Below are positions 53,222 to 62,527 of a stretch of 64,000 nt of DNA, in pieces. A program made the position numbers and the translations under genes. Source of the DNA: Xanthomonas sp. CFBP 8443 (GTDB lineage Bacteria > Pseudomonadota > Gammaproteobacteria > Xanthomonadales > Xanthomonadaceae); contig NZ_CP102592.1 of the NCBI RefSeq assembly GCF_025666195.1, positions 3,906,001 through 3,970,000 of the forward strand. Reading direction: 5' to 3'. The notes below the pieces were generated by a model that was not told the DNA's origin, did no database searches, and saw only the letters and a program-made list of their open reading frames with translations. The first letter of the stretch is position 1; the number at the start of each line of letters is the position of its first letter.

Positions 53222-54688
53222 CTACAGCTCGCCCAGGCCGCTGGCGCGGCCGTCAGGGCCGACCTCGAGCAGGCGCAGGGTGTTGGTCGCGCCGTGCGTT
53301 TCCATGTGCTCGCCGCTGGTGAACACCACGCGGTCGCCGGGGCCCATGCGCTCGGCCTCGACCAGCAGGCGGATCGCCGCGCGCGCGGCTTCGCGCGGGG
53401 TCAGGCCGCGGCTGTCGAAGTTGATCGGGAATACGCCGCGCATCATCGCCATGCCACGGCGCGCGCCGTCGTGGCGGGTGAACGCGTAGATCGGCATCTT
53501 CGAACGGAAGCGCGACAGGAAGCGCGGGGTGCCGCCGGATTCGGTCAGGGTGACCACGCCGCTCAGGCCGATGTGCTCGGACAGGAACATGGTCGCCATC
53601 GCGATCGCCTGGTCGGCGCGTTCGAGGTTGCGCTGCGCGGCCTCGAAGTCGGTGTCCATCTCGAACTGGCGCTCGGCGCCCAGGCAGATGCGTGCCATCG
53701 CCTGCACCGCCTTGACCGGATAGGCGCCGGCAGCGGTCTCGGCCGACAGCATCACCGCGTCGGTGCCGTCGATCACCGCGTTGGCCACGTCCAGCACCTC
53801 GGCGCGGGTCGGGATCGGGTTCTCGACCATCGACTGCAGCATCTGCGTGGCGGTGATCACCACCTTGTTCTGCGCCAGCGACTCGCGAATGATCTTCTTC
53901 TGCAGGCCCGGCAGCTCGGCATCGCCGATCTCCACGCCGAGGTCGCCGCGCGCGACCATCACCACGTCGCTGGCCTCGACGATCTCGGTGAGGTTCTCGA
54001 TCGCCTCGGTGCGCTCGATCTTCGACACCAGCGCGGCGTAGCAACCATGCTGCTCGGCGATGCGGCGCGCGTCGTGCATGTCCTGCGCGTTACGGCAGAA
54101 CGACACGGCGATGAAATCCACGCCGATCTTGGCGACGATGCCGATCAGCTCCTTGTCGCGCTCGGTCAGCGCGCCCAGCGACAGGCCGCCGCCCTGCTTG
54201 TTCAGGCCCTTGCGGTCGGACAACACGCCGTCGTTGAGCACGGTGTTGACGATGCGCGGGCCGTCGACCTCGACCACCTGCAGCTGCAGCAGGCCGTCGT
54301 CGAGCAGCAGCACGTCGCCCGGCTTGACGTCGTTGGGCAGGCCCAGGTAGCTGACGCCGACCTGCTGCTCGTCGCCCGCCGGCGCATTGGGGTCGGCGAC
54401 CAGGTCGAAGCGCGCGCCGGCCTTCAGCGACACCTTGCCGGTGGCGAAGCGCTCGATGCGGATCTTCGGACCCGGCAGGTCGGCGAGGATGCCAACTTCG
54501 CTGCCCACGCGCTGCGCGGCGGCGCGCACTTCGGCGGCGCGCTTGGCCTGGCCGGAGGGGTCGCCATGCGAGAAATTCAGGCGCACGACGTTGACGCCGG
54601 CGCGGAACAGGTCCTCGAGCACGCCAGGTGGATCTGTCGCCGGGCCGAGGGTGGCGAGGATCTTGGTGCGGCGCTGGCGTTCGATCAT
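53222..54688 (-). CDS. pyk: Pyruvate kinase
   Basis: Converts phosphoenolpyruvate and ADP to pyruvate and ATP; 488 aa. Seen: RRTKILATLGPATDPPGVLE, LNFSHGDPSGQAKRAAEVRA, LADLPGPKIRIERF, FIAVSFCRNAQDMHDAR, LVSKIERTEAIENL (catalytic Lys), VMVARGDLGVEIG, ITATQMLQSMVENPIPTRAE and DGTDAVMLSAETAAGAYPVK. The C-terminal domain follows from about 350. Start ATG 54688 (MIERQRRTK). Ends with a strong intrinsic terminator. It is 352 bp downstream of the pgk/HAD pair and transcribed separately. Confidence 0.96.
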   Translation of the reverse strand: MIERQRRTKILATLGPATDPPGVLEDLFRAGVNVVRLNFSHGDPSGQAKRAAEVRAAAQRVGSEVGILADLPGPKIRIERFATGKVSLKAGARFDLVADPNAPAGDEQQVGVSYLGLPNDVKPGDVLLLDDGLLQLQVVEVDGPRIVNTVLNDGVLSDRKGLNKQGGGLSLGALTERDKELIGIVAKIGVDFIAVSFCRNAQDMHDARRIAEQHGCYAALVSKIERTEAIENLTEIVEASDVVMVARGDLGVEIGDAELPGLQKKIIRESLAQNKVVITATQMLQSMVENPIPTRAEVLDVANAVIDGTDAVMLSAETAAGAYPVKAVQAMARICLGAERQFEMDTDFEAAQRNLERADQAIAMATMFLSEHIGLSGVVTLTESGGTPRFLSRFRSKMPIYAFTRHDGARRGMAMMRGVFPINFDSRGLTPREAARAAIRLLVEAERMGPGDRVVFTSGEHMETHGATNTLRLLEVGPDGRASGLGEL

Positions 54689-55040
54689 GACATCATTCCC
54701 TGGAAAAGCCGTTAAAACTAGCACAAGCACCGCTTCGGCAGGATGGCGAATCGGCATAGCGCCCTGCGGATTCATGCATGTCTTGCGGACAGTGCGGGAC
54801 AGTATGCGGACTCGACATTGCCGTTGCGCGACGCCCAGCGACGCGGCGCCATGCCGGAAAGCGTGCCCTTACCACGCTGTGCCACTGCCGGATTGCCACG
54901 CGAAGCCGACACCGCTGGCCACTGCCAGGCCTGCGCGAACAGCACGCGCAGACCAGTCATCGTCCGTAGACGGACGACCGGTAGCGCAACCGCTTTTCCG
55001 AGTCCCGAGTCCCGAATCCCGAGTCCCCGGGCCCGAACCA
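54689..55040. other. pyk upstream region with a solo heptad arm
   Basis: The 352-bp gap contains a right-arm-type heptad array at 54992-55036 (CGCTTTTCCGAGTCCCGAGT and further CCCGAATC/CCCGAGTC units), next to the 3' end of the HAD phosphatase gene. No inverted partner is seen. The remainder has no convincing gene and must contain the pyk promoter. Confidence 0.65.
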
Positions 55041-55682
55041 TCAGCCAACCAACGCCAGCAACTGCCCCGGAACCTGCGCCAACGCACTGGCACCGGCCTG
55101 GCGCAGTTCCGCTTCGTCGCCGAAGCCCCACAGCACGCCGACGCTGCGCATGCCGTGGTGGTTGGCGCCTTCGATGTCCATGCGCCGGTCGCCGATCATT
55201 ACGCACTGCGCCGGCTGCAATGCCAGCCGCCGCAGCGCCTCGGCGATCAGGTCCGGCTTGAAGCGGCGCTGGCCGTCGTCGCTGGCGCCGACGACCTCCT
55301 CGAAATGCGCGGCGAACGGCAGCGTCTCGACGATCCGCCGGGCGAAACGTTCGTTCTTCGACGTCACCACCGCCATGCGGTGGCCGGCCGCGGCCAATGC
55401 CTCGACCGCCGCGCCGATCTCCGGGAACACCGTGTGCTCGCGCCAGCCGCGCTCGTCGTAACGCTGCCGGTACAGCGCCAGCGCCTGCTCGACCAGCGCC
55501 GGATCGTCGAAATGTGCGTGGAAGCTGTCGCGCAACGGCGGGCCGATCCAGGCGCGCAGCGCGTCCGGCGCCGGCACCGGCTGGTTCAGCTGCTCGAAGG
55601 CGTGCGCGATGCTGCCGACGATGCCGATCTCCGAATCGACCAAGGTGCCGTCCAGGTCGAAGAACAGCGGACCGGCGCTCAC
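55041..55682 (-). CDS. HAD-family phosphatase (Gph/PGP-like)
   Basis: A 213-aa haloacid dehalogenase phosphatase. Motif [15 protein letters not shown] (nucleophile and acid Asp), helical cap to about 85, motif [12 protein letters not shown], motif III Lys in [12 protein letters not shown], motif [14 protein letters not shown]. It resembles phosphoglycolate phosphatases. Start GTG at 55682: its GTGA overlaps the pgk stop, so it is translated with pgk. A role in removing phosphorylated side-products of glycolytic enzymes is plausible but inferred. Confidence 0.88.
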   Translation of the reverse strand: MSAGPLFFDLDGTLVDSEIGIVGSIAHAFEQLNQPVPAPDALRAWIGPPLRDSFHAHFDDPALVEQALALYRQRYDERGWREHTVFPEIGAAVEALAAAGHRMAVVTSKNERFARRIVETLPFAAHFEEVVGASDDGQRRFKPDLIAEALRRLALQPAQCVMIGDRRMDIEGANHHGMRSVGVLWGFGDEAELRQAGASALAQVPGQLLALVG

Positions 55683-56857
55683 GCGCCGCGCGCCTGCAAT
55701 GCGGCCACCGCCGGCAGGGTCTTGCCTTCCAGGAATTCCAGGAACGCGCCGCCGCCGGTGGAGATGTAGCTCACCTGCCCGGCGATGCCGTACTTGTCGA
55801 CCGCGGCCAGGGTGTCGCCGCCGCCCGCGATGGAGAACGCCGGCGAGGCGGCGATCGCGCGCGCCAGGGTTTCGGTGCCCTGCCCGAACGCGTCGAACTC
55901 GAACACGCCGACCGGGCCGTTCCAGACCACGGTGCCGGCCTTGGCGATCAGCTCGGCGTAGTGCGCGGCGGTCTGCGGGCCGATGTCCAGAATCAGGTCG
56001 TCGTCGTCCACGTCGGCCAGCGCCTTCACCGTGGCCTGCGCGTCGGGCAGGAACTGCTTGGCCACCACCACGTCGGTGGGCAGCGGGATCGCCGCGCCGC
56101 GCGCATTGGCGTCGGCGACGATCTTGCGCGCGGTGTCGAGCAGGTCCGGCTCGCACAGCGACTTGCCGACCGGATAGCCGGCCGCGGCGATGAAGGTGTT
56201 GGCGATGCCGCCGCCGACGATCAGCTGCTCGACCTTGTTGACCAGGTTCGACAGCAGCTCCAGCTTGGTCGAGACCTTGCTGCCGGCGACGATCGCCAGC
56301 AACGGCTTGGCCGGATGTTCCAGCGCCTTGGCCAGCGCGTCCAGTTCGGCCATCAGCAGCGGGCCGCCGGCCGCCACCGGGGCGAAGCGGATCACGCCGT
56401 GGGTGGAGGCCTGGGCGCGGTGCGCGGTGCCGAACGCGTCCATCACGAACACGTCGCACAGCGCCGCGTATTGCTTCGCCAGCGCCTCGTCATCCTTGCC
56501 CTCGCCGACGTTCATGCGGCAGTTCTCCAGCAGCACGATCTTGCCCGGCTGCACGTCCACGCCGTCGACCCAATCGCGCAGCAGCGGCACCTCGGTGCCG
56601 AGCAGCGCGGCCAGCCGCGCGGCGACCGGCGCCAGCGAATCGGCCTGCGTCCACACGCCTTCCTTGGGCCGGCCCAGGTGCGAGGTCACCATCACCGCCG
56701 CGCCCTGCTCCAGCGCGTGGCGCAGCGTCGGCACCGACGCCAGGATGCGCTGCTCGGAAGTGATCTGGCCGTTGTCGTCGATCGGCACGTTCAGGTCTTG
56801 CCGGATCAGCACGCGCTTGCCGGACAGGTCGAGATCGGTCATTCGCAGGATGGGCAT
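55679..56857 (-). CDS. pgk: Phosphoglycerate kinase
   Basis: Reversible transfer of phosphate between 1,3-bisphosphoglycerate and ADP; 392 aa. Seen: [128 protein letters not shown] and the closing [20 protein letters not shown]. The ATG at 56857 (MPILRMTDL) is chosen over the later ATG at MTDL. Followed without gap by the HAD phosphatase gene. gapA is not adjacent in this window. Confidence 0.96.
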   Translation of the reverse strand: MPILRMTDLDLSGKRVLIRQDLNVPIDDNGQITSEQRILASVPTLRHALEQGAAVMVTSHLGRPKEGVWTQADSLAPVAARLAALLGTEVPLLRDWVDGVDVQPGKIVLLENCRMNVGEGKDDEALAKQYAALCDVFVMDAFGTAHRAQASTHGVIRFAPVAAGGPLLMAELDALAKALEHPAKPLLAIVAGSKVSTKLELLSNLVNKVEQLIVGGGIANTFIAAAGYPVGKSLCEPDLLDTARKIVADANARGAAIPLPTDVVVAKQFLPDAQATVKALADVDDDDLILDIGPQTAAHYAELIAKAGTVVWNGPVGVFEFDAFGQGTETLARAIAASPAFSIAGGGDTLAAVDKYGIAGQVSYISTGGGAFLEFLEGKTLPAVAALQARGA

Positions 56858-57121
56858 TGTCGGTTGCTCGCTATCGTGGGGTTGCGGGGGAAGTGAAGCT
56901 GCCGCGCAGCATGGGCGTCGCCGCTGCAACGCCCGCTGTCGGCGCGCTCGGCCATCGCGCACCGGCGACGAAAGAAGGGCATTGTCCGGCGTCGGCCGCG
57001 CAGCGGCAAATCGGGACGTCGCGCAACGTCGAACGCGCGCGGATGCCGGGCCACGGGCGACAAGCGCGCCCGGGCCGTCATGCAGGGCACAGGCGCGCAG
57101 CGCGGCGCCCCAGCCGATCGC

Positions 57122-58486
57122 TCAGTCCGCGCCGGGCGTGGCCGGCTTGCGCAACAGGCTGAAGGCGAAGCCGACCACGATCAGCGCGCCGCCGACCAGC
57201 AGCGCCCACAGCAGCCAGGTCTTCCAGTCGCGCGACGGCGGTGGCGCCTGCAATGCGGCGGCACCGGCCAGCGGCACCGCCGCGCCGAGCGTGGCCGTGG
57301 CCGGCGTCCATTGCGGCCCGCGTTGCGTGCGCAGCGCCTGCAGCGTGGTCGCCAGCGGCGCGGCGGCGCGCTGGGTGCGTGCGCTGCCGGCCGCCAGCGA
57401 GTACGGCGGCGCGCCCTGGGCCAGGAAGATCAGCGTTTCCGGCTGGTAGCCCAGGCGCAGCGCCGGCCGTTGCCGGCCCGGGTCCTGCGTGGCCAGCAGC
57501 CGCCAGTAGCGATCGCGCACCGGTTGCGCCAGGGCCTGCGGCGGCGAGCGGCCGGCGCCGGCACCGACCTGGTAGGCCACCCACGGCCCGGCGCGGTCCT
57601 GCCACGGCGCCTCGTCGCTGTCGCGGCTCTGCACGCGCCATTCGATCGCGCTGTTGCCGGGCAGGGCGATGTCGAGCTGCGCGACCGGATAGCGGCCGGG
57701 CGAGGCGAAGTCGAAGCTGTGCTGCGCCGGGTCGGCGCGCAATGCATCCAGTTGCTGCCAGTGCCAGTCGGCGGCGGCAGGCGCCGGCGCCAGTTCGGCC
57801 TCCACCCCGGTCAGGCGCGGCAGCGGCGGCGACGATAACGGCAGCAGCCGCAGGTAGCGCGCGCGGCTGTCGATGGCGATCCGCAGTTGCTGCAGGCGAT
57901 TGCCCTGGTTGGCCAGGTCGACCAGCGTCGCTTCCTGCACCAGCATTTCCCAGTCGCGCAGGTCGTCGCTGGCCTCGACCCGGTAGCGCGCCTGCCGCGG
58001 CTGCGCATCGGCGGCCCATTGCAGCGACAGCGCGCGCAAGGGCTCGCGCAGCGCGCTGGCGTCGATCAGCCAACCGGCCTCGCTCGCGCCGGTCGGGGTG
58101 CTGGCGACGCGCGCGCGGATGCCGCGCACGCTGCCGTCGGCGTCGCGCTCGGCGATCAACTCCAGGTCGTCGGCGCCGCCACCGGCCACCGGCGGCAGCG
58201 GAAACCACGGCAGCGGCTGCCGGCGCGGCGTGGTTTCGGCCTGTTCGGCGGCGAACAGCGCGGACGGCAATGCGTCGCCGGCGGCGTTGAACACATCCAC
58301 GTCGCCCAGCGAGGCGCGATGCGCGCTGCGGTACACCGCATCGTCGAGCTGCACGCGGTAGGCGCCGGCGTCGGCATCCTGCAGGGTCAGCGGCCATTGC
58401 TGCGCATAGTCGTCGCGCTGGCTGGCGGCGGATGCCGCGAGCGGCGACAACGCCAGCAACAAGGCCGGAAAGATCAGGCGGTTCAT
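57122..58486 (-). CDS. DUF3999 family protein
   Basis: A 454-aa exported, membrane-anchored protein of unknown function (DUF3999). Signal peptide MNRLIFPALLLALSPLAASA, a long beta-rich periplasmic region with coagulation-factor-type elements (RVEASDDLRDWEMLVQEATL; RYLRLLPLSSPP; RYWRLLATQ), and a C-terminal helix WKTWLLWALLVGGALIVVGF followed by a short cytoplasmic tail. ATG at 58486 overlaps the stop of the DUF2339 gene (ATGA); this pairing recurs in Proteobacteria, so the two proteins probably act together in the envelope. Confidence 0.85.
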   Translation of the reverse strand: MNRLIFPALLLALSPLAASAASQRDDYAQQWPLTLQDADAGAYRVQLDDAVYRSAHRASLGDVDVFNAAGDALPSALFAAEQAETTPRRQPLPWFPLPPVAGGGADDLELIAERDADGSVRGIRARVASTPTGASEAGWLIDASALREPLRALSLQWAADAQPRQARYRVEASDDLRDWEMLVQEATLVDLANQGNRLQQLRIAIDSRARYLRLLPLSSPPLPRLTGVEAELAPAPAAADWHWQQLDALRADPAQHSFDFASPGRYPVAQLDIALPGNSAIEWRVQSRDSDEAPWQDRAGPWVAYQVGAGAGRSPPQALAQPVRDRYWRLLATQDPGRQRPALRLGYQPETLIFLAQGAPPYSLAAGSARTQRAAAPLATTLQALRTQRGPQWTPATATLGAAVPLAGAAALQAPPPSRDWKTWLLWALLVGGALIVVGFAFSLLRKPATPGAD

Positions 58487-61170
58487 GGATGGGCCTCCTC
58501 GGCCGGTTCGGTGGCGCGCGGCGGCGCCGGCGCAAAATAGCCGACCACGGTGCACAGCAGGCCGTAGGCGATGAACGAGGCGATGCCGGCGACGTTGCCG
58601 AGATTGCCGCGATCCACCAGCAGCAGCTTGCCCAGCACCACCGCCATCAGCAGTGCGCCGGCCAGCCACAGGCCGCGCTGGCGGCGGCGCGAGCCGAGCA
58701 CCCAGCCGAGCACGCCGAGCACGCTCCACACCACGGTCAGGCTGGTCTGCGCCACGCCATCGGACAGCAAGCCGCTCCACGGCGCGCCGCTCCAGTAGTG
58801 CACTGCGTGCAGGGTCACGCTGGTGATCCACAGGAAACCGCCGCCGGCCAGCAATTGCAGGCGCCAGCCGCGCAGCGCCGCCGGCAGGGTCGGCGACCAC
58901 AGCCAGCGTGCGGCCAGCGCCAGTACCAGCAGCTGGCTCAGTTCCAGCGGATTGAGCAGCGGCACCCACGGCAGCGGCGCACTGGCGCCGGGCACGAACA
59001 GAGTGCACAGCCAGGCCACCCCGAGCAGGCCGAAATAGCTGCCCTGCAGCGCGCTGCGGCAAGGATCGAAGTCCGCCCCCAGCGGCGCGGCCAACCAGCG
59101 CCAGCGCAGCAGCGACAGCGCCGCCGCCAGCAGCCACGGCGCCAGCAGCAACGCCCATTGCCAGCCCTCGGCCAGGTCGAAGCGCCGCGCCAGCCACATG
59201 CCGAGCAGCGACAGCACCGACGGCCACACCAGCCACCACACGAACTGCGCCGCCTTCGCCACGCCACCGCCGCTGCCGCGCAGGCAGATCAGGCTGCGCA
59301 CGCCGAGCACCGCGAACAGCGTCCAGGCCCAGGCGCCGTGTCCGGCGAACGGCTGGCCATGCGCATCGGCCTGCAGCGCCGCCAGCGGCAGCGCCAGCAG
59401 CAAGCCGCCGAGCGTGGTCGCCGCCAGCGCGCGCGCCGGCCAACGCCGCTGCGCCTCGGCAGCCAGCCAGCCGCTGAGCGCGACGAACGCCAGCCACACA
59501 TCGGCACGCGCCGCATAGTCGACGAAGCGTCCGATCTCCGCGACCCCGATCCCGCACCACCACGCCAGACCCCACAGGTAATAGGCCAGCGCCGGCATGG
59601 CGGCGCCCGCGCGGCGATAGCTCCAGGCACTGGCGAAACCGGCCAGGGCCAGCAGCGCGCCGCTCATGAAGGTCGCGTTGGCCACGGCCTGGGTGTCCTG
59701 CCAGGCCGCATCCAGCCCCAGCACGAAGCCGATCGCCGCGGCCAGCTGCAGGCCGGCGCCGCTGAACTGCGGCAACCAGCGCCGCTGCCGCAGCCCCAGC
59801 CACACCAGCGCCGCGCCTTCCAGCGCGAAGATGCTGGCGGTGGCGCGCGCGGACAGCGCCAACGGCACCGCCAGGGTGGCGAAACCGACCGCCAGCAGCG
59901 CGTAGGCCTGACCGAGCACCTCGAAGCGGGTACGCCGGATCAGCGCCGCGGCCAGCAGCGCGTAGATCGCCGCCAGGCCCAGCGCGCACAGCGCCAGCGC
60001 CAGGCCGTCGCCGCGCAGCAGCCCGGCCTGCAGCGAGAACGCGACCAGCGGCGTGCCGAACACCAGGCTGCCGTCGACCAGGTTGCCGCGCGTGGCCGGC
60101 TGGCGCCGCGCGTACAGGATCGGGATCAACAGGTAGAAGGCGAAGAACAGCAGCAGGAACGGCTCGGTGCTGGCGAATTTCGCCGGCTGGTACTGCAGCA
60201 CGCCCCACAGCGTGCCGATGCCGAAGGTGAAACCGAACCCGAGCAGGTTGAGCACCCGCCACGGCCGGTACCAGGCGATCGCGAACACCGCCGCGTTCAG
60301 CACCGCGTAGTAGGAGAACAGGCCGACATGGTTGCCGCTGCCGGTGGACAGCCAGATCGGCGCCAGGAACCCGGCCAGCGTGGCCAGCACCGCCAGCGTG
60401 CGCGATTCCTGCACCACCGCCAGCACGCACATGCTGGCCACCAGCACGATGCTCAGCGCGAATGCGGCGCCGGCGGGGATCAGCGCCGACAGCTTGAACG
60501 CGGCGAACACGGTCAGCAGCAGCACGCCGATCGCACCACCCTGCAGGGCCAGCGCGAAGCTGCGCTTGCGTTCGCGCTGGCGCCAGCCGAAGCCCAGCCC
60601 GGCCAGCGCCGCGGCGGCGATGCCGGCGTAGCGCAGCTCGATCGGCATCCGCAGCCAGCCCTGGTCGCCGGCGTACTTGAGCAACGCGGCGACACCGGCG
60701 AGCAACACCAGCATGCCGATCTTGACCGGCACGTTGCCTTCGGTGAACCAGCGCTTGGCGCCGGCCAGCAGCCGTTCGAGCGGGCCTGGGCCCTGCGGCA
60801 CATATGTCTCCGGCGCTGGCGCAGCAGCCGTGTCGGCATCCGTGTCCGCAACGTCGCGCACTGCGGATGCACGGGTCGCGAACTGCGGCGGCAGCGGCGG
60901 TGGCGTGGGCGCTGCGGGTGCGATGGCGACAGGCGCAGTGACGAAGACTGGACCTTCCGCCGCATCGCGTTGCTCGAACCCGGCATCGAATTCGGCTTCG
61001 GCTTCGCTATCGGCCTGCGCCGCCCGCGGCGCCGCACCGCGCAAGTGCGCCAGCTGCAGTTCCAGCACCGCCACGCGCCGGCGCACACCCGACAACGACA
61101 CCAGCAACACGATCAGCAGCACCGGCACCGCCAATACCGCCACCACCACCAACACGATCAACGCTTCCAT
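58483..61170 (-). CDS. DUF2339 family polytopic membrane protein
   Basis: An 895-aa integral membrane protein of unknown function (DUF2339). N-terminal helix MEALIVLVVVAVLAVPVLLI and short coiled segment, an acidic/Pro-rich cytoplasmic or periplasmic linker (residues 50-150), the conserved ERLLAGAKRWFTEGNVPVKI before the first core helix, then more than 20 hydrophobic helices to near the C terminus. No catalytic motif recognised. ATG at 61170 gives the N-terminal helix. Upstream gene of the DUF2339-DUF3999 pair; divergent from the sensor gene. Confidence 0.87.
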   Translation of the reverse strand: MEALIVLVVVAVLAVPVLLIVLLVSLSGVRRRVAVLELQLAHLRGAAPRAAQADSEAEAEFDAGFEQRDAAEGPVFVTAPVAIAPAAPTPPPLPPQFATRASAVRDVADTDADTAAAPAPETYVPQGPGPLERLLAGAKRWFTEGNVPVKIGMLVLLAGVAALLKYAGDQGWLRMPIELRYAGIAAAALAGLGFGWRQRERKRSFALALQGGAIGVLLLTVFAAFKLSALIPAGAAFALSIVLVASMCVLAVVQESRTLAVLATLAGFLAPIWLSTGSGNHVGLFSYYAVLNAAVFAIAWYRPWRVLNLLGFGFTFGIGTLWGVLQYQPAKFASTEPFLLLFFAFYLLIPILYARRQPATRGNLVDGSLVFGTPLVAFSLQAGLLRGDGLALALCALGLAAIYALLAAALIRRTRFEVLGQAYALLAVGFATLAVPLALSARATASIFALEGAALVWLGLRQRRWLPQFSGAGLQLAAAIGFVLGLDAAWQDTQAVANATFMSGALLALAGFASAWSYRRAGAAMPALAYYLWGLAWWCGIGVAEIGRFVDYAARADVWLAFVALSGWLAAEAQRRWPARALAATTLGGLLLALPLAALQADAHGQPFAGHGAWAWTLFAVLGVRSLICLRGSGGGVAKAAQFVWWLVWPSVLSLLGMWLARRFDLAEGWQWALLLAPWLLAAALSLLRWRWLAAPLGADFDPCRSALQGSYFGLLGVAWLCTLFVPGASAPLPWVPLLNPLELSQLLVLALAARWLWSPTLPAALRGWRLQLLAGGGFLWITSVTLHAVHYWSGAPWSGLLSDGVAQTSLTVVWSVLGVLGWVLGSRRRQRGLWLAGALLMAVVLGKLLLVDRGNLGNVAGIASFIAYGLLCTVVGYFAPAPPRATEPAEEAHP

Positions 61171-61422
61171 CCGGCATCCATCCCCAAGGCGGCATACCGC
61201 AGCGCGGCGTGCCAATGGTCCGGCGACGCCGGTCCTGGCGCAGATGGTAGACGAGTTCGGCCTCGGCGCGGCCCGGGCCGCGGACACGCAGCCCAGGCAT
61301 GGCAAGGGTTCGCGCCGCGCAGCGGTGCGCACGCGCCGCTAAAGCCGGTGCATCGGCGGCCGCTAACTCCCTTATCCCACGTTGCGCCCGCTGTTCCCCT
61401 CCCTCCCACCGACAGTGTGCCA

Positions 61423-62499
61423 ATGAACCTGCCAGCCCAACCCACCGAAGCGGGCATCGACGACCATATCCGTTCGGTGGTCGGCCTGTCCGACCAACTG
61501 CTCGGACAGCTGCGGCGTTCGCTGCAACGCATCGACGAGATCAACCGCACCACCCATGTGATCTCGATGAACGCGCGCATCGAGTCGGCGCGGATCGGCC
61601 AGGCCGGACGCGGCTTCAGCGTCATCGCGCAGGAAATGGACGTGCTGTCGCGGCGCGTCGCCGATGCCACCCAGGACCTGGACAAGGTCGCCGCCAGCAC
61701 CAGCGCCGACATGGGCCACACCCTGCAGCGGCTGCAGGACGACGTGCGCCGCACGCGCCTGAGCGAACTGGCGCTGAGCAACATCGACCTGATCGACCGT
61801 AACCTCTACGAACGCAGCTGCGACGTGCGCTGGTGGGCGACCGATGCGGCCATCGTCGCCGCCGCGCGCCACGGCCGCGGCGACGAGGAACTCGCCTACG
61901 CGTCGCGCCGCATGGGCCAGATCCTGGACTCGTACACGGTGTACTTCGACCTGGTGCTGGCCGGCACCGACGGCCGCGTCCTGGCCAACGGCCGCCCGCA
62001 GCAGTACGCCTCGGTCGGCAGCGACGTGTCCGCGCAGGCCTGGTTCGAAACCGCCGCGCGCACCCGCAGCGGCGAGGAATTCGGCTTCCAGGACGTGCAT
62101 GCCAGCACCCTGGCCGACGGCGAACGCGTGCTGGTGTATGCGTGCACGGTGCGCGACGGCGGCCGTGTCGACGGGCGCGTGCTGGGCGTGCTCGGCATCG
62201 TGTTCCGCTGGGACGCGCTGGCGCAGACGGTGGTGCAGCGCACCCCGCTGTCGGAGCAGGAATGGGGCCGCAGCCGGGTGTGCATCGTCGACCAGCGCGG
62301 CCAGGTCCTGGCCGATTCGGCCGGCCGCATGCTGCAGGAACGGATCGACTTCCCCGGCCGCGAAGCGCTGTTCAAGCAACCGCGTGGCGCGGTGCTGAGC
62401 GACCTCGACGGGCGTCCGCACTGCATCGCGCATGCCGCTTCGCCCGGCTACGAAACCTACCGCACCGGCTGGCACTCGCTGATCCTGCAGGCGCTGTAG
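61423..62499 (+). CDS. Soluble chemoreceptor-like sensor with Cache-type domain
   Basis: A 358-aa protein. Residues about 15-100 are a short helical segment with the hallmark of methyl-accepting protein signalling tips (INRTTHVISMNARIESARIG, QAGRGFSVIAQEMDVLSRRV). Residues about 110-345 resemble an extracytoplasmic-type Cache/PDC sensor (ILDSYTVYFDLVLAGTDGRV; AQAWFETAARTRSG; VLGVLGIVFRWDALAQTVVQ; VCIVDQRGQVLADS). No transmembrane helix or signal peptide is seen, so the sensor would be cytoplasmic, and the order is inverted relative to standard chemoreceptors. Ligand and partner kinase unknown; no che genes nearby. Confidence 0.78.
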   Translation: MNLPAQPTEAGIDDHIRSVVGLSDQLLGQLRRSLQRIDEINRTTHVISMNARIESARIGQAGRGFSVIAQEMDVLSRRVADATQDLDKVAASTSADMGHTLQRLQDDVRRTRLSELALSNIDLIDRNLYERSCDVRWWATDAAIVAAARHGRGDEELAYASRRMGQILDSYTVYFDLVLAGTDGRVLANGRPQQYASVGSDVSAQAWFETAARTRSGEEFGFQDVHASTLADGERVLVYACTVRDGGRVDGRVLGVLGIVFRWDALAQTVVQRTPLSEQEWGRSRVCIVDQRGQVLADSAGRMLQERIDFPGREALFKQPRGAVLSDLDGRPHCIAHAASPGYETYRTGWHSLILQAL

Positions 62500-62527
62500 C
62501 GCGCTGCGCTCGGGGCGGCGCGCACGC

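Noticed and set aside
58432..62499. A 1355-codon open frame on the plus strand
   Set aside because: Only the last 358 codons are a real gene. The rest is antisense to DUF2339/DUF3999 and is Gln/Arg/Ala/His-rich, typical of GC-rich shadow frames.
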